Part shown: piece by piece, positions 26,980-36,067 of the stretch
Position numbering within the stretch: the first letter of the stretch is position 1
Layout of the letters: each line of letters opens with the position of its first letter
Assembly (NCBI RefSeq): GCF_041197575.1
Contig: NZ_JBDKXB010000018.1
Span: 1 to 63,283 of the forward strand
Length of the DNA: 63,283 nucleotides
Direction: 5' to 3'
Source of the DNA: Thioalkalicoccus limnaeus
GTDB lineage: Bacteria; Pseudomonadota; Gammaproteobacteria; Chromatiales; Chromatiaceae
Notes under the pieces: generated by a model
What the model was told of the DNA's origin: nothing
Seen by the model: only the letters and a program-made list of their open reading frames with translations
Database searches by the model: none
Position numbers and translations under genes: made by a program

Positions 26980-28569
26980 TCAGGCACCCGGCGGTTCGGG
27001 TTCCGTCGCAGCGCGACCATTGCCCGACTTGCTGTCGATTCGCCTCGCGCCGCACGTCGCTCGAACCGACACCGGCCCCTGCTCGAGACCCTTCTTGATC
27101 TGTTCGCACAAAAGGCGCAGCACCTTGATCCGCGCGTAGCACTTGTCGTTCGCCTCGATCAGGTTCCAGCTGGCGAACTCCGTGCTGGTACGCGTCACCA
27201 TTTCATTGATCGCCGGCTTATAGAGCGGCCATCTCTCGCGGTTTCGCCAGTCTTCGGCGTTGATCTTGTAGCGTTTGTAGGGGACGCGCTCACGCTCCTC
27301 GAAACGCCGCAATTGCTCGTCCTGACTGACCTGCAGCCAGAACTTGACCAGGATGATCCCATGTTCGGCGAGCTGCTCCTCGAACAGGTTGATCTCGGTA
27401 TAGGCGCGCCGCCACTCGGCGTCGGAGGCCAACCCATCCTCGACTCGTTCGACGAGAACGCGTCCATACCAGGACCGGTCGTAGATCGTGATATAGCCGG
27501 CCCGCGGGATCTGGCGCCAGAAGCGCCAGAGATAGTGGTGAGCCGTCTCCTCATCCGTCGGTGCCGCGATCGGAATGGTTCGAAACAGCCGGGCATCGAT
27601 GGCTCCGGTGATCCGTCGAATCGCACCACCCTTGCCAGCCGCATCCAGCCCCTCGAAGACGAGCACGGTCGAGCGCTTGGCTTTGTAGGCCTGCCAAGCC
27701 AGTTCGTTGAGGTCGGCCTGAAGACGTTTCAGTTCGCTGCGATACTCCGCCTGCGGCAGCGCCAATGTCATGTCGAGCTGATCGATCAGCGTCACCTGTG
27801 CCGTCGCGACGTCCGGAAGACCGAGGACTCGACCGCTCGCCGACGGTTCCATCGCGTCGGTCTGGTCGAGCCGTGTTCTGATCGCCTCCAGCAAGGTCTT
27901 GCCAACGGTCAGGTCGCGATAGCGGCGGTCGGTGGCTTCGACGAGAAACCACGGGGAAATGCCCCGATCGGTATGGAGGATCACGCGCTCGCCAATCCGT
28001 TCGAACTCCTGGTAGTGCTGCGAGAATTTCGCCTTGTCCGGCAGCATCTTCCAGCGGCTCCGATCATCGCGCGACAAGGCCTTCAGCCGTGCCTTCTGAT
28101 CGGCCTCGGCCATGTGAAACCAGAACTTGACGATCAGCGCGCCGTCCTGGACCAGCATGCGCTCGAAATCGACGATGCGGGCAAGCTCCATATCGAGCTC
28201 GGCATCCGTGCAAAGCCCCCTGAATCGTTGTTCGATCGGATCCTGGTACCAAGCGCCGAACAGGATCGCCATCTCGCCGCGTGCCGGCACCACCCGCCAG
28301 AACCGCCAGTAGCGCGGACGTGCCCGCTCTTCGTCCGTCTCGTCCCAGAATGCATGGGTCTGCACATGCCTCGTATCGAGCCACAGATTCAGTCGGTTCG
28401 TAACCTCACCCTTGCCAGCCCCTTCGATGCCGGCAAGAAGGATCATGACCGGGATCTTGTTCTGCCGCAGCTCGCGCTGGACAACCAACAGCTCGGTCCG
28501 CAGGTCGCTCTGCTCTCGACGGTAGTCCTCCTTCGAGACGAAGCGACCGATCTTGCTGCCTTCGAACAT
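26980..28569 (-). CDS. pap: Polyphosphate:AMP phosphotransferase, two-domain PPK2
   Basis: 529 residues made of two PPK2 domains in tandem: the first has GIEGAGKGEV and the second GLDAAGKGGAIRRI (Walker A), each followed by a lid with R-rich segments. Two-domain class II PPK2 enzymes transfer phosphate from polyphosphate to AMP, making ADP. Start set at the ATG giving MFEGSKIGRF, seven bases after GGGG. It lies 50 bases downstream of yciA on the same strand. Polyphosphate use fits bacteria with variable energy supply. Confidence 0.92.
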   Translation of the reverse strand: MFEGSKIGRFVSKEDYRREQSDLRTELLVVQRELRQNKIPVMILLAGIEGAGKGEVTNRLNLWLDTRHVQTHAFWDETDEERARPRYWRFWRVVPARGEMAILFGAWYQDPIEQRFRGLCTDAELDMELARIVDFERMLVQDGALIVKFWFHMAEADQKARLKALSRDDRSRWKMLPDKAKFSQHYQEFERIGERVILHTDRGISPWFLVEATDRRYRDLTVGKTLLEAIRTRLDQTDAMEPSASGRVLGLPDVATAQVTLIDQLDMTLALPQAEYRSELKRLQADLNELAWQAYKAKRSTVLVFEGLDAAGKGGAIRRITGAIDARLFRTIPIAAPTDEETAHHYLWRFWRQIPRAGYITIYDRSWYGRVLVERVEDGLASDAEWRRAYTEINLFEEQLAEHGIILVKFWLQVSQDEQLRRFEERERVPYKRYKINAEDWRNRERWPLYKPAINEMVTRTSTEFASWNLIEANDKCYARIKVLRLLCEQIKKGLEQGPVSVRATCGARRIDSKSGNGRAATEPEPPGA

Positions 28570-28619
28570 GTTGAAACCCCGTGGGATGTCGCGCCCTACC
28601 TCGGCGGCTTGACGCTCAT

Positions 28620-29039
28620 TCAAATGACGGCCGCAACCTCTGCCACCGGACAGGGCCGGCCGTCCGGGCCCACCGCGACATAGGTCAGCACCGAGGTCGC
28701 GACCCGATGCCGACTCGCGGGATCCGGCTCCCGCTGAGCCCACGCCTCGACTTCAACCGAAATCGACGTGCGGCCGATGCGTACGAGCCGCGCATAAAGA
28801 TTCACCAGGTCACCGACCAGGACAGGCGCGACGAATCGGAATTCCTTGACCGCGACCGTGGCCACGCGACCCTTTGCCACCTGGATCGCGACCGTGCTCC
28901 CAGCGATATCGGCCTGGGACATCAGCCAACCCCCGAAGATGTCGCCATAAGCATTCGTATCCGCTGGCATCGCAACGACCCGAATCGCCAGGTGCCATGC
29001 CCGCGGATCCGGCGCCTCAGCCACCGGCGGCTCATTCAC
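28620..29039 (-). CDS. yciA: Acyl-CoA thioesterase, YciA family
   Basis: 139 residues with a single hotdog fold: NAYGDIFGGWLMSQADIAG carries the conserved DxFGG and catalytic Asp, and VKEFRFVAPVLVGDL follows. YciA-type enzymes hydrolyse a range of acyl-CoA thioesters. The frame starts at an ATG (MNEPPVAEAPDP). Upstream is a transposase remnant, downstream the PPK2 gene. Confidence 0.9.
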   Translation of the reverse strand: MNEPPVAEAPDPRAWHLAIRVVAMPADTNAYGDIFGGWLMSQADIAGSTVAIQVAKGRVATVAVKEFRFVAPVLVGDLVNLYARLVRIGRTSISVEVEAWAQREPDPASRHRVATSVLTYVAVGPDGRPCPVAEVAAVI

Positions 29040-29077
29040 GACCGCACCTCACGGCCACCTGGGCGAGCGACCGGGGC

Positions 29078-29356
29078 TCACCGTAAGACCAGGGGATCTG
29101 GCCTGTCATCTTGCGACCCTCCTTTTGGGTTCCGAGAAAATGGCGAACTCCTCCTGCCATCCCAGCAGCACCGGAGGAGTTCCCGCTGCCGCTTGAGCGG
29201 GCATGTTCCAACAAAAGCCGACTCCGGGACAAGGTCGCCGGTGGCGGTGGCCTTCGCGGCGCGCGCGGCGAGCTTTTCGTCATGGCCGGCCTGCTCGTGG
29301 GCCAAGCGCTCCGTGACCCGCGCCTCGATCTTGGCCTTGGTCTGAACTCGATTGGT
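29078..29356 (-). pseudogene. Fragment of an IS1182-like transposase
   Basis: The minus-strand frame reads TKAKIEARVTERLAHEQAGH then DEKLAARAAKATATG, which matches the charged linker of IS1182-type DDE transposases (EARAAERFAREQAEY...KLAARAAKARATGKKPGG). No start codon and no DDE residues remain, and after about residue 45 the sequence no longer resembles the family. The fragment overlaps, in another frame, the last 26 codons of the adjacent glycosyltransferase gene, suggesting that an old insertion reshaped its 3' end. Confidence 0.55.
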
Positions 29357-30842
29357 TCACCGGCACCTCCAGCACAGCCAGCCGATATCGAAGGTGGCTC
29401 GAATACCGATAAGGGGCTTCGATGAACGATGGCATCCGCTCGTCGAGGACCCATCCAGCATCCTGCGCGATGCGTTCGAGCGGCATCGGGATACCCTGTT
29501 GCCGAGCCGCATCCCAGACAAGAAGCACAGCACCACCGATCGCCAGATCGGCCGGCCGAGGCAGATGGTAGCCGTCGCGCGGCCCATACAGCATCCGGTC
29601 TGGAAGGTGCGACCGCAACGAACCGGCTAAGTGGTAGTGGTCGGTGACGATCAGCTGGCCGTCGAATCCGCGAGCGGCGATCTCCTCCGCCAAGTCCGCG
29701 ACCGGAAGGTGGAGGCGACCATAATCCCCGGTCCAGCCGGCCAGGGGCACGCGCGCCCCAAAGACCAGCAGCGCCAGCAGCCCCGCTGCGATGGCGAGAC
29801 TGGAGAAGACCTTCACCCGCTGGCGTGGCACTCGGGCTGGATCGAGCTGGGCGAACAACCACAGAGGCACCACGAACAGAAGGGGCTGCAACCACCGCTC
29901 CTTGACCTGGTGGACGTCGCCCATCCATACGATCCAAAGCAGCAGAAGGCCAACCACGAGCAGGTAGCGATTCAGGAGACTGACGAGCGGCGCGGGACGA
30001 TCCTGCGCACGCCTCTCTGGCAATGCACGCCAGAAGGAGACCACGAAGATCAGCCACAAGGGCGTCACGAACAGGATGGCCGTGCTCACGAGCGCGAACG
30101 TGCCAGTAGCGAGGCTGGTCTCGGCTGGGTCCGCGGTCACCTTGGCAAGGAGCGATGAACCGACCGCCATGTGCTCCCAAAGCCATAGCCAATGAGGCGA
30201 GGTCACCGCCAAGACCAGGACCAGTGCCGCGATCGTGCGGGCATCGACAAGGAGCCGTCGACCCGCCGGCAGAGTCATCAGGGCCACGAGCAGAGCGGCG
30301 ATGAAGATCAGATAGTTGTACTTGGCCAACAGCCCAAGACCTACGAAGATCCCGGCGACGAGGTATCCGGCGAGAGTCGGCCGTTCGAGCAGGCGAAAGA
30401 CCTGATACAGGGTCGCCGCAGACAAGGCCAACACCAACAACGAGTGCGTGTGCTCGCGCTGGTTCTCCCACAGGATCTGCGGGATCAGCATGAGCGCCAA
30501 GGTCGCGGCGATGGCGAATTGGCTCGATGGAAGTAATTTCCGGGCTGCGAGGTAGACAAAAACGTAGGTCGCCAAAAGGAGGCCTTGGCGAAGCACGACC
30601 GAGGCGATGAACTGATCCCCGAGCCATCGGCTGAGCGCCGCCTGGAGCCAGGTGTACAAGGGTGGCTGGTCCGAGTAGCCCCAAAGCCACCATTGAGCAA
30701 GCAGGATCTGCTCCGCCTCGTCCAGTTCCAACGCATCCGAAACCAGGACCCGCACCACGCCGAACAGCGAGAAATAGGCCAGCAGGCCGACGATGAGTAG
30801 GATCGTCGACCGGGACGCGACCGGAGGCGCTGACGGGCTCAT
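29280..30842 (-). CDS. Membrane glycosyltransferase, GT39/ArnT-like
   Basis: 520 residues with about twelve membrane helices. An acidic pair early in the first periplasmic loop (ALELDEAEQILLAQ) is the catalytic motif expected of GT39/GT83 enzymes that use polyprenyl-phosphate sugars, as in ArnT or PMT. The C-terminal soluble domain (VPVADLAEEIAARGFDGQL onward) is periplasmic. The last 26 codons read through a transposase-like remnant, so the natural C-terminus may be lost. It overlaps the ybaK stop in ATGA. The acceptor is unknown. Confidence 0.8.
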   Translation of the reverse strand: MSPSAPPVASRSTILLIVGLLAYFSLFGVVRVLVSDALELDEAEQILLAQWWLWGYSDQPPLYTWLQAALSRWLGDQFIASVVLRQGLLLATYVFVYLAARKLLPSSQFAIAATLALMLIPQILWENQREHTHSLLVLALSAATLYQVFRLLERPTLAGYLVAGIFVGLGLLAKYNYLIFIAALLVALMTLPAGRRLLVDARTIAALVLVLAVTSPHWLWLWEHMAVGSSLLAKVTADPAETSLATGTFALVSTAILFVTPLWLIFVVSFWRALPERRAQDRPAPLVSLLNRYLLVVGLLLLWIVWMGDVHQVKERWLQPLLFVVPLWLFAQLDPARVPRQRVKVFSSLAIAAGLLALLVFGARVPLAGWTGDYGRLHLPVADLAEEIAARGFDGQLIVTDHYHLAGSLRSHLPDRMLYGPRDGYHLPRPADLAIGGAVLLVWDAARQQGIPMPLERIAQDAGWVLDERMPSFIEAPYRYSSHLRYRLAVLEVPVNQSSSDQGQDRGAGHGALGPRAGRP

Positions 30843-31330
30843 CGAGACGGCTGGGCCATCTCGAGCGGCGTCGCCGCGAGCACGGCAAGGGCCTCGGCCG
30901 TGGGCAAGCAAAGAATGAAGCCGCGTTTGCCCCCGTTGATATAGAACCGCTCGAGCGCCGCGATGCTCCGTTGCGCATAGACGGGCATCGTGCGGCGAAG
31001 CCCGAAAGGCGAGGTGCCGCCGACCTGGTAGCCCGAATGGCGTTGCGCGACCTCGGGTGTGCAGAGGGTTACCCAACGGGCATCGATGCCACGGGCCAGC
31101 CGCTGTGTCGAGACCTGCTGGTCACCATGCATCAGCACGACCATCGGGTGCGCCCGATCGTCTTCCATGATCAGGGTCTTGATCACGAGGTGTTCATCGA
31201 TACCGAGTTCCCGCGCCACCTGCCCGGTACCACCACCATCGATATACCGATAAGAGTACCCTTCGAAGTGGACGCCCGCGGCGCGCAGCGCGCGCACCGC
31301 CGGGGTCACCGGCTCTCTGATCCTACCCAT
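30839..31330 (-). CDS. ybaK: Cys-tRNA(Pro) deacylase YbaK
   Basis: 163 residues; clears cysteine wrongly attached to tRNA-Pro. Family features: RELGIDEHLVIKTLIM with the conserved Lys, HSGYQVGGTSPFG and YINGGKRGFIL. Three in-frame ATGs are possible; the one giving MGRIREPVTPAV best matches the family length (E. coli 159), with another four codons earlier behind a G-rich site. It is coupled to the glycosyltransferase gene by an ATGA overlap. Confidence 0.9.
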   Translation of the reverse strand: MGRIREPVTPAVRALRAAGVHFEGYSYRYIDGGGTGQVARELGIDEHLVIKTLIMEDDRAHPMVVLMHGDQQVSTQRLARGIDARWVTLCTPEVAQRHSGYQVGGTSPFGLRRTMPVYAQRSIAALERFYINGGKRGFILCLPTAEALAVLAATPLEMAQPSR

Positions 31331-31561
31331 CCGATTGCCCATTGCCCCCGCGATCAGGGATCGCATCGCTTCGTCGATTCGCGCCGCCCGCCCAGGCATA
31401 ATGGACTGGTGGTCGGCGGTGCCACAGCATCGGCAACCGGCTTCACCAGCGAGGCTTGCGCACGAAGGTTTTAACATCTATCGTGATCTCGATTGCACGG
31501 GCTCTTTCTTCCGGCCGACCCGGCGGGATTAGCCGCCGAGAAGGGCCTGTTTCATTGCGCC

Positions 31562-32530
31562 ATGATCTCAATCGAGAACCTCTGCCTCGCACGCGGGTCG
31601 ACGGCCCTTGGCCGCTGGCTGCTGACGGGACTTGCCGTGGCCGCCGTCGGAATGGCCGGCTGTGGATCGGCGCCATCGCGAGACGACCAAGACGCTGGCG
31701 GCCCAGCCGCGACCGAATCGATCAAGCAACGGGCGCCGGAGACCAGGCCGGCAGATCGCGACACCGAACCAGGCCGGGTCGTCCGGCCGACGCAGCTCTA
31801 CGCGATGGCCTACTTCCCGACCCGTGGCGCGACGGCGCCGGTGGCGACGGCCTCGGATCCGGGTCGGCTGCATCGCGAGGGCATCGCCGGGTATGGCGTC
31901 TATACCTTCGTCCTGTTCGGGGCCGCTTTCCCCGCGCTGGCCGAATCCGAGCTGCGACGTTACCAGGAGTTGCTGCGCGTCATCGAGGGCTACATCCTGG
32001 CACCGGATCAGGGAGCGCCGGACCTGAACCGTTCGGCCCACGTCTTCCTGGTTCCCGCGGAGCCACGGCGATCGTCCCCGTCATCGAGCCTTGCGACCGG
32101 CGCGGAATTGGCGGCAACCATGCGGCGCGATGTCGTCTCCCACCTTCGTCACAGCGGCCAGCCGACGCTCGCCGAACTCATTCAAGACCGGCCCGGCCCC
32201 TTTCTCGTTTCGAGTCTCGAGCCACGCCTGGTGCCAGGCCGATCAGACCACCCGCGTTTGATCGTCGACCTCTCCGGGGTTGGCATCGAGCAGCTGTACC
32301 CGATCGTCGATGCCTATGATCGCCTGATCGACGGCGATCAACAAGGCCAGGCCAGCAGCCTCATGGCAATCAGCGAGCGCCTCGCGGCCCTGTCGGCCGT
32401 CGACACGAGGGTGGCCGCACCGAAGAACTGGATTCATTGGATGCGCCCGGCCACCGACATTGCCAGCGCCGACGACGTCCCGAGACCAGGCCCCACCGCG
32501 TTATCCGCGACGCCCCCGACACCACCTTGA
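31562..32530 (+). CDS. Lipoprotein of unknown function
   Basis: 322 residues. The signal peptide ends in the lipobox GMAGC with Cys34, so the protein is probably lipid-anchored. The mature part begins with a polar linker rich in Asp, Ala and Pro, followed by a mixed alpha/beta region (GVYTFVLFGAAFPALAESELRRYQELLRVIEGY) and ends with a Pro-rich tail. I do not recognise a domain. It may form an envelope-related group with the next two genes. Confidence 0.65.
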   Translation: MISIENLCLARGSTALGRWLLTGLAVAAVGMAGCGSAPSRDDQDAGGPAATESIKQRAPETRPADRDTEPGRVVRPTQLYAMAYFPTRGATAPVATASDPGRLHREGIAGYGVYTFVLFGAAFPALAESELRRYQELLRVIEGYILAPDQGAPDLNRSAHVFLVPAEPRRSSPSSSLATGAELAATMRRDVVSHLRHSGQPTLAELIQDRPGPFLVSSLEPRLVPGRSDHPRLIVDLSGVGIEQLYPIVDAYDRLIDGDQQGQASSLMAISERLAALSAVDTRVAAPKNWIHWMRPATDIASADDVPRPGPTALSATPPTPP

Positions 32531-32643
32531 CCCGGGCTCGTCCGCTGGACGTCAGCACGACCCAGGCACAACCCGGTATCATTGGCGATCGTGGGTTCTT
32601 GATGCCGCACTGGTCGCGCGATTGTCCAAACCTAGAGGCCGAT

Positions 32644-33264
32644 ATGTTCCGTTTCAGCATCCCCAGTCTCGTCAAGTTTCTGGTCGGCATCCTGCTTCTT
32701 CAGGCCATCACCGTGTTGCTCGTCTACACCGCGCAGCAGACCAATCTCGAAGAGACCTGGTGGTTGTTCGCAAGCCTCGGCGGCGCGATCGGGATCTTGG
32801 TGGCCTTGTGGTTCACATCCTTGGCCGAAGGTCACCGACGCAAGGCCGAATCCCATCTCAAGGACCGCCATTATCGTGAACGCGAGGCGTTCAGGACGAA
32901 ACTCGAGAAAGAAAAGGCGCAGGCCGTTCGGACCACGGAACGCCAGATCACCAAGGCGCGATCACGGGCCTCGAGCGGCACCATGCTCAAGGGCGGCGCC
33001 GTCGTCGGCGGGGTCGTCGGGGTCATGCTCTTGATGACGCAATTCGTCACCATCGGTCTCTTGACCTTGACCGCCGCCGGAGGGCTGCTGCTCGGCTACG
33101 GCGCGCGCACGCGCCAGGAGCGTTGGACGCGCAACAAGCTAGTTGGCAGCCAGGAGAAACCGGTCGAGGCGATCACCGTCTCGGCCAAACCCTCGATTGC
33201 CGGCCCGACGAGGGGGCGTCGCACTAAGGAGCGGGATGCCGAGATCAACGAAGGGCAGGCTTGA
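32644..33264 (+). CDS. Membrane protein with coiled coil, function unknown
   Basis: 206 residues: two membrane helices at about 9-28 and 37-57, a charged helical segment (about 60-110; EREAFRTKLEKEKAQAVRT) likely to form a coiled coil, a second hydrophobic hairpin at about 118-155, and a basic polar tail. It starts at an ATG five bases after AGAGG. No family recognised. Confidence 0.65.
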   Translation: MFRFSIPSLVKFLVGILLLQAITVLLVYTAQQTNLEETWWLFASLGGAIGILVALWFTSLAEGHRRKAESHLKDRHYREREAFRTKLEKEKAQAVRTTERQITKARSRASSGTMLKGGAVVGGVVGVMLLMTQFVTIGLLTLTAAGGLLLGYGARTRQERWTRNKLVGSQEKPVEAITVSAKPSIAGPTRGRRTKERDAEINEGQA

Positions 33265-33373
33265 CACGACACGTCGGGTTTCGCGTCGCGCGTGACACGC
33301 TGCCGGATCTTGCGGGACAGCACGCGGTCAAGGTTACATTGATCCCCAGGCCATATTCTGGAGTGCACACAAG

Positions 33374-34180
33374 TTGGTAAATAGACGATCGATCTTGCTC
33401 GCCGGCGCCGCGCTGCCACTGACCGGCGCCCTGCTGCCAGGCTGCGCCACCGTCTCCGAAACCGGTCGCTCGCAACTGTTGCTGATCAGTCCGGCGCAGG
33501 AGGCCCAGCTCGGACTTCAGACCTTCGACCAGATCAAACGGGAGACCCCTGTCTCACGGGATCGAGCCCAGACCGAGATGGTTCGCCGTGTCGGACAACG
33601 CATCGCCGCTGTCGTGCCGATGCCCGAAGCTCGTTGGGAATTCGTGCTGTTCGATGTACCAGACACCCCCAACGCCTTTGCGCTGCCCGGTGGAAAGGTT
33701 GGCATCTATTCCGGCATCCTGCCGATCACGAAAAACGAAGCCGGGCTGGCAACGGTGATCGCTCACGAAATCGGTCATATCTCCGCCCGACACGGCGCCG
33801 AGCGTCTCTCTCAAGGACTGCTCGTGCAGATGGGCGGCATCGCGCTCTCGACGGCACTCGGCTCGCAGCCGGGGGCGACGCGCGACCTCGTCATGCAGGC
33901 CTACGGCGTCGGCGCACAGGTTGGCGTTCTGCTGCCTTATTCGCGCACCCAGGAATTCGAGGCCGACGAGCTGGGCCTGCTGTACATGGCCCGTGCCGGC
34001 TATGATCCGCGCGAGGCATTGGCCTTCTGGCGGCGTTTTCAGGACCACAACCGGGAACGACCGGGGCGCACGCTCGAATACCTGAGCACCCACCCACTTG
34101 ACGAACGCCGTATCGCCAACCTCGAGCGTCTGATGCCGCGTGCACTGACCGAATACGAGATGGCTCGCGCCCGGCGCTAG
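33374..34180 (+). CDS. M48-family metalloprotease, lipoprotein
   Basis: 268 residues. The zinc site is HEIGH (His131, Glu132, His135), and the third ligand is Glu196 in FEADELG. The signal peptide (NRRSILLAGAALPL...LLPGC) carries a lipobox with Cys24 and a twin-arginine-like start. Relatives include LoiP and BepA-type peptidases that tend the outer membrane. The start is a TTG ten bases after GGAG; no ATG fits. The 3' end is convergent with pntB. Confidence 0.88.
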   Translation: MVNRRSILLAGAALPLTGALLPGCATVSETGRSQLLLISPAQEAQLGLQTFDQIKRETPVSRDRAQTEMVRRVGQRIAAVVPMPEARWEFVLFDVPDTPNAFALPGGKVGIYSGILPITKNEAGLATVIAHEIGHISARHGAERLSQGLLVQMGGIALSTALGSQPGATRDLVMQAYGVGAQVGVLLPYSRTQEFEADELGLLYMARAGYDPREALAFWRRFQDHNRERPGRTLEYLSTHPLDERRIANLERLMPRALTEYEMARARR

Positions 34181-34210
34181 GCGATTTCACAGAAATCGCC
34201 TCAGCCGGGC
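34169..34210. terminator. Nested hairpin between convergent genes
   Basis: An inner perfect stem of 10 base pairs (34179-34188 with 34192-34201, 3-base loop) sits inside an outer perfect stem of 7 (34169-34175 with 34204-34210). It begins within the M48 gene's last codons and lies seven bases before the pntB stop. Neither side has a long T-run. A bidirectional terminator is likely. Confidence 0.55.
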
Positions 34211-34216
34211 GCCCGA

Positions 34217-35614
34217 TCAATGACCGGTGCCTTTCAGCGCGCTGACCATGCCCTCGATCGTGTCCTTCGCATCGCCAAAGATCAGCGAGGTATTATCTTG
34301 ATAGAACAATAGGTTGTCGACACCAGAATAACCTGGGCGCATCGAGCGCTTGAGGAAATAGACCTGGCGCGCCCGGTTCGCCTCGATGATCGGCATCCCA
34401 TAGATCGGGCTCGTCTTGTCGTCCTTCGCCGCCGGATTCACGACATCGTTGGCGCCGACGACAAGCGCGATATCGGTATTCTGAAACTCCGGGTTGATCT
34501 CATCCATTTCGAAGACCCGATCGTACGGGATGTCGGCCTCGGCCAACAGCACGTTCATATGGCCGGGCATCCGGCCCGCGACCGGATGGATCGCGAAAGA
34601 AACCTCGACCCCGCGCGCCTCGAGCAACTCCATCAATTCCTTCAACGCATGCTGGGCCTGCGCGACGGCCATACCGTAACCGGGGATGATGATGATCTTG
34701 CCAGCGTCTTCCATCCAGTAGACGGCATCCTCGACGGACAGCGACTTGATCCCCTTTTCCGCGGCCTGTCCCTCGGCACTCGGTTCCCCGCCATCGGTGC
34801 CGAAGCCGCCGAAGACGACATTGAAGATCGACCGATTCATCGCCCGACACATGATGTACGACAAGATCGCACCGGAACACCCAACCAGTGCGCCGACGAT
34901 GATCAGCAGGTTGTTTCCAAGCACGAACCCGGTTGCGGCAGCGGCCCAGCCGGAGTAGCTATTGAGCATCGAAATCACGACCGGCATGTCGGCGCCGCCG
35001 ATCGGGATGATCAGGGTCGCACCGAGGATGAAGGCCAAGATCGTCATCAGCGTCAGCGACACGACGCTACCGGTCATCGCAAAATGGACCGCAAGCAGGA
35101 TGGTCGCGATGCCCATCGCCGCATTGAGCTGGTGCTGGCCGGTGAAGCGAACCGGTTTGCCGCTGACCAGCCCTTGAAGCTTCGCAAAGGCCACCACGGA
35201 ACCGGTAAAGGTGATCGCGCCGATAACGATACCGGCCGACAGCTCGGCCATCAGCATCGCATGCAGCGTATCGGCGGCCTGTCGGTTGATGAAGGTACCG
35301 ATCGCGACCAGTACCGCCGCCATGCCGACGAAACTGTGCAAGGCCGCTACCAGTTGCGGCATCGCGGCCATCTGAATCCGCATCGCGACGATGATGCCGA
35401 TGACGGCGCCGATCGCGACACCGATCACGATCAGGCCATAGGTCTGCACCTCGCTACCGGCCAAGGTCGCGACGATGGCGATCGTCATGCCGAGAATACC
35501 GTACTGGTTCCCCCGCCGTGCCGTGGATGGGTGCGTCAAGCCCTTGAGGGCCAATATGAAGAGGACCGCCGAGATCAGGTAGGCGACGGCCTGGGAATTC
35601 GCTGAGAGCTCCAT
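34217..35614 (-). CDS. pntB: NAD(P) transhydrogenase subunit beta
   Basis: 465 residues: nine or so membrane helices followed by the NADP(H)-binding domain III, with IIIPGYGMAVAQAQH and GRMPGHMNVLLAEADIPYD. The enzyme couples hydride transfer from NADH to NADP+ to proton flow, supplying NADPH for biosynthesis. It is the last gene of a three-gene set with split alpha subunits, as in Rhodospirillum rubrum. Confidence 0.97.
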   Translation of the reverse strand: MELSANSQAVAYLISAVLFILALKGLTHPSTARRGNQYGILGMTIAIVATLAGSEVQTYGLIVIGVAIGAVIGIIVAMRIQMAAMPQLVAALHSFVGMAAVLVAIGTFINRQAADTLHAMLMAELSAGIVIGAITFTGSVVAFAKLQGLVSGKPVRFTGQHQLNAAMGIATILLAVHFAMTGSVVSLTLMTILAFILGATLIIPIGGADMPVVISMLNSYSGWAAAATGFVLGNNLLIIVGALVGCSGAILSYIMCRAMNRSIFNVVFGGFGTDGGEPSAEGQAAEKGIKSLSVEDAVYWMEDAGKIIIIPGYGMAVAQAQHALKELMELLEARGVEVSFAIHPVAGRMPGHMNVLLAEADIPYDRVFEMDEINPEFQNTDIALVVGANDVVNPAAKDDKTSPIYGMPIIEANRARQVYFLKRSMRPGYSGVDNLLFYQDNTSLIFGDAKDTIEGMVSALKGTGH

Positions 35615-35686
35615 GAATTGTCCTGCTGCTGACCGGGCTGCGAGGCCCGTGATGGCCTGAAGGTTTCGCGTGATGACAAGGCGCTG

Positions 35687-35974
35687 TTACTTCGCCTTCT
35701 TCTTGAACATCGATAACATCCGGTGAACGACGAGAAAGCCGCCGAAGACGTTGATCGACGCCAACAGAACCGCGACGAAGCCGATCCCGTCGGCCAGAAC
35801 CTGAGCCTCCTTCAGGCCGGCGACGAGGAGTGCACCGACGATCACGATTCCGGAGATCGCGTTCGTCAAGGCCACCAACGGCGTGTGCAACGCCGGCGTG
35901 ACGCCCCAAACCACCCAATAGCCGATGAAGCAGGCCAGGACGAAGACATAGACAGCGACCAATGTTTCAGACAT
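35687..35974 (-). CDS. pntAB: NAD(P) transhydrogenase subunit alpha-2
   Basis: 95 residues with three membrane helices, the small membrane part of the alpha chain (PntA2). The sequence VTPALHTPLVALTNAISGIVI is the conserved core of the family. Start at the ATG giving MSETLVAVYVF; an open frame upstream is unrelated. Gaps of 93 and 72 bases separate it from pntA1 and pntB. Confidence 0.94.
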   Translation of the reverse strand: MSETLVAVYVFVLACFIGYWVVWGVTPALHTPLVALTNAISGIVIVGALLVAGLKEAQVLADGIGFVAVLLASINVFGGFLVVHRMLSMFKKKAK

Positions 35975-36067
35975 GGAGAAGACTCCGAATCGATTCCAGA
36001 TAGCGGCCCGGCGCGGGGTGATCCGACAGGACTCGGCCCCCACCACCGGAACTCGTGCGGATCCCGG

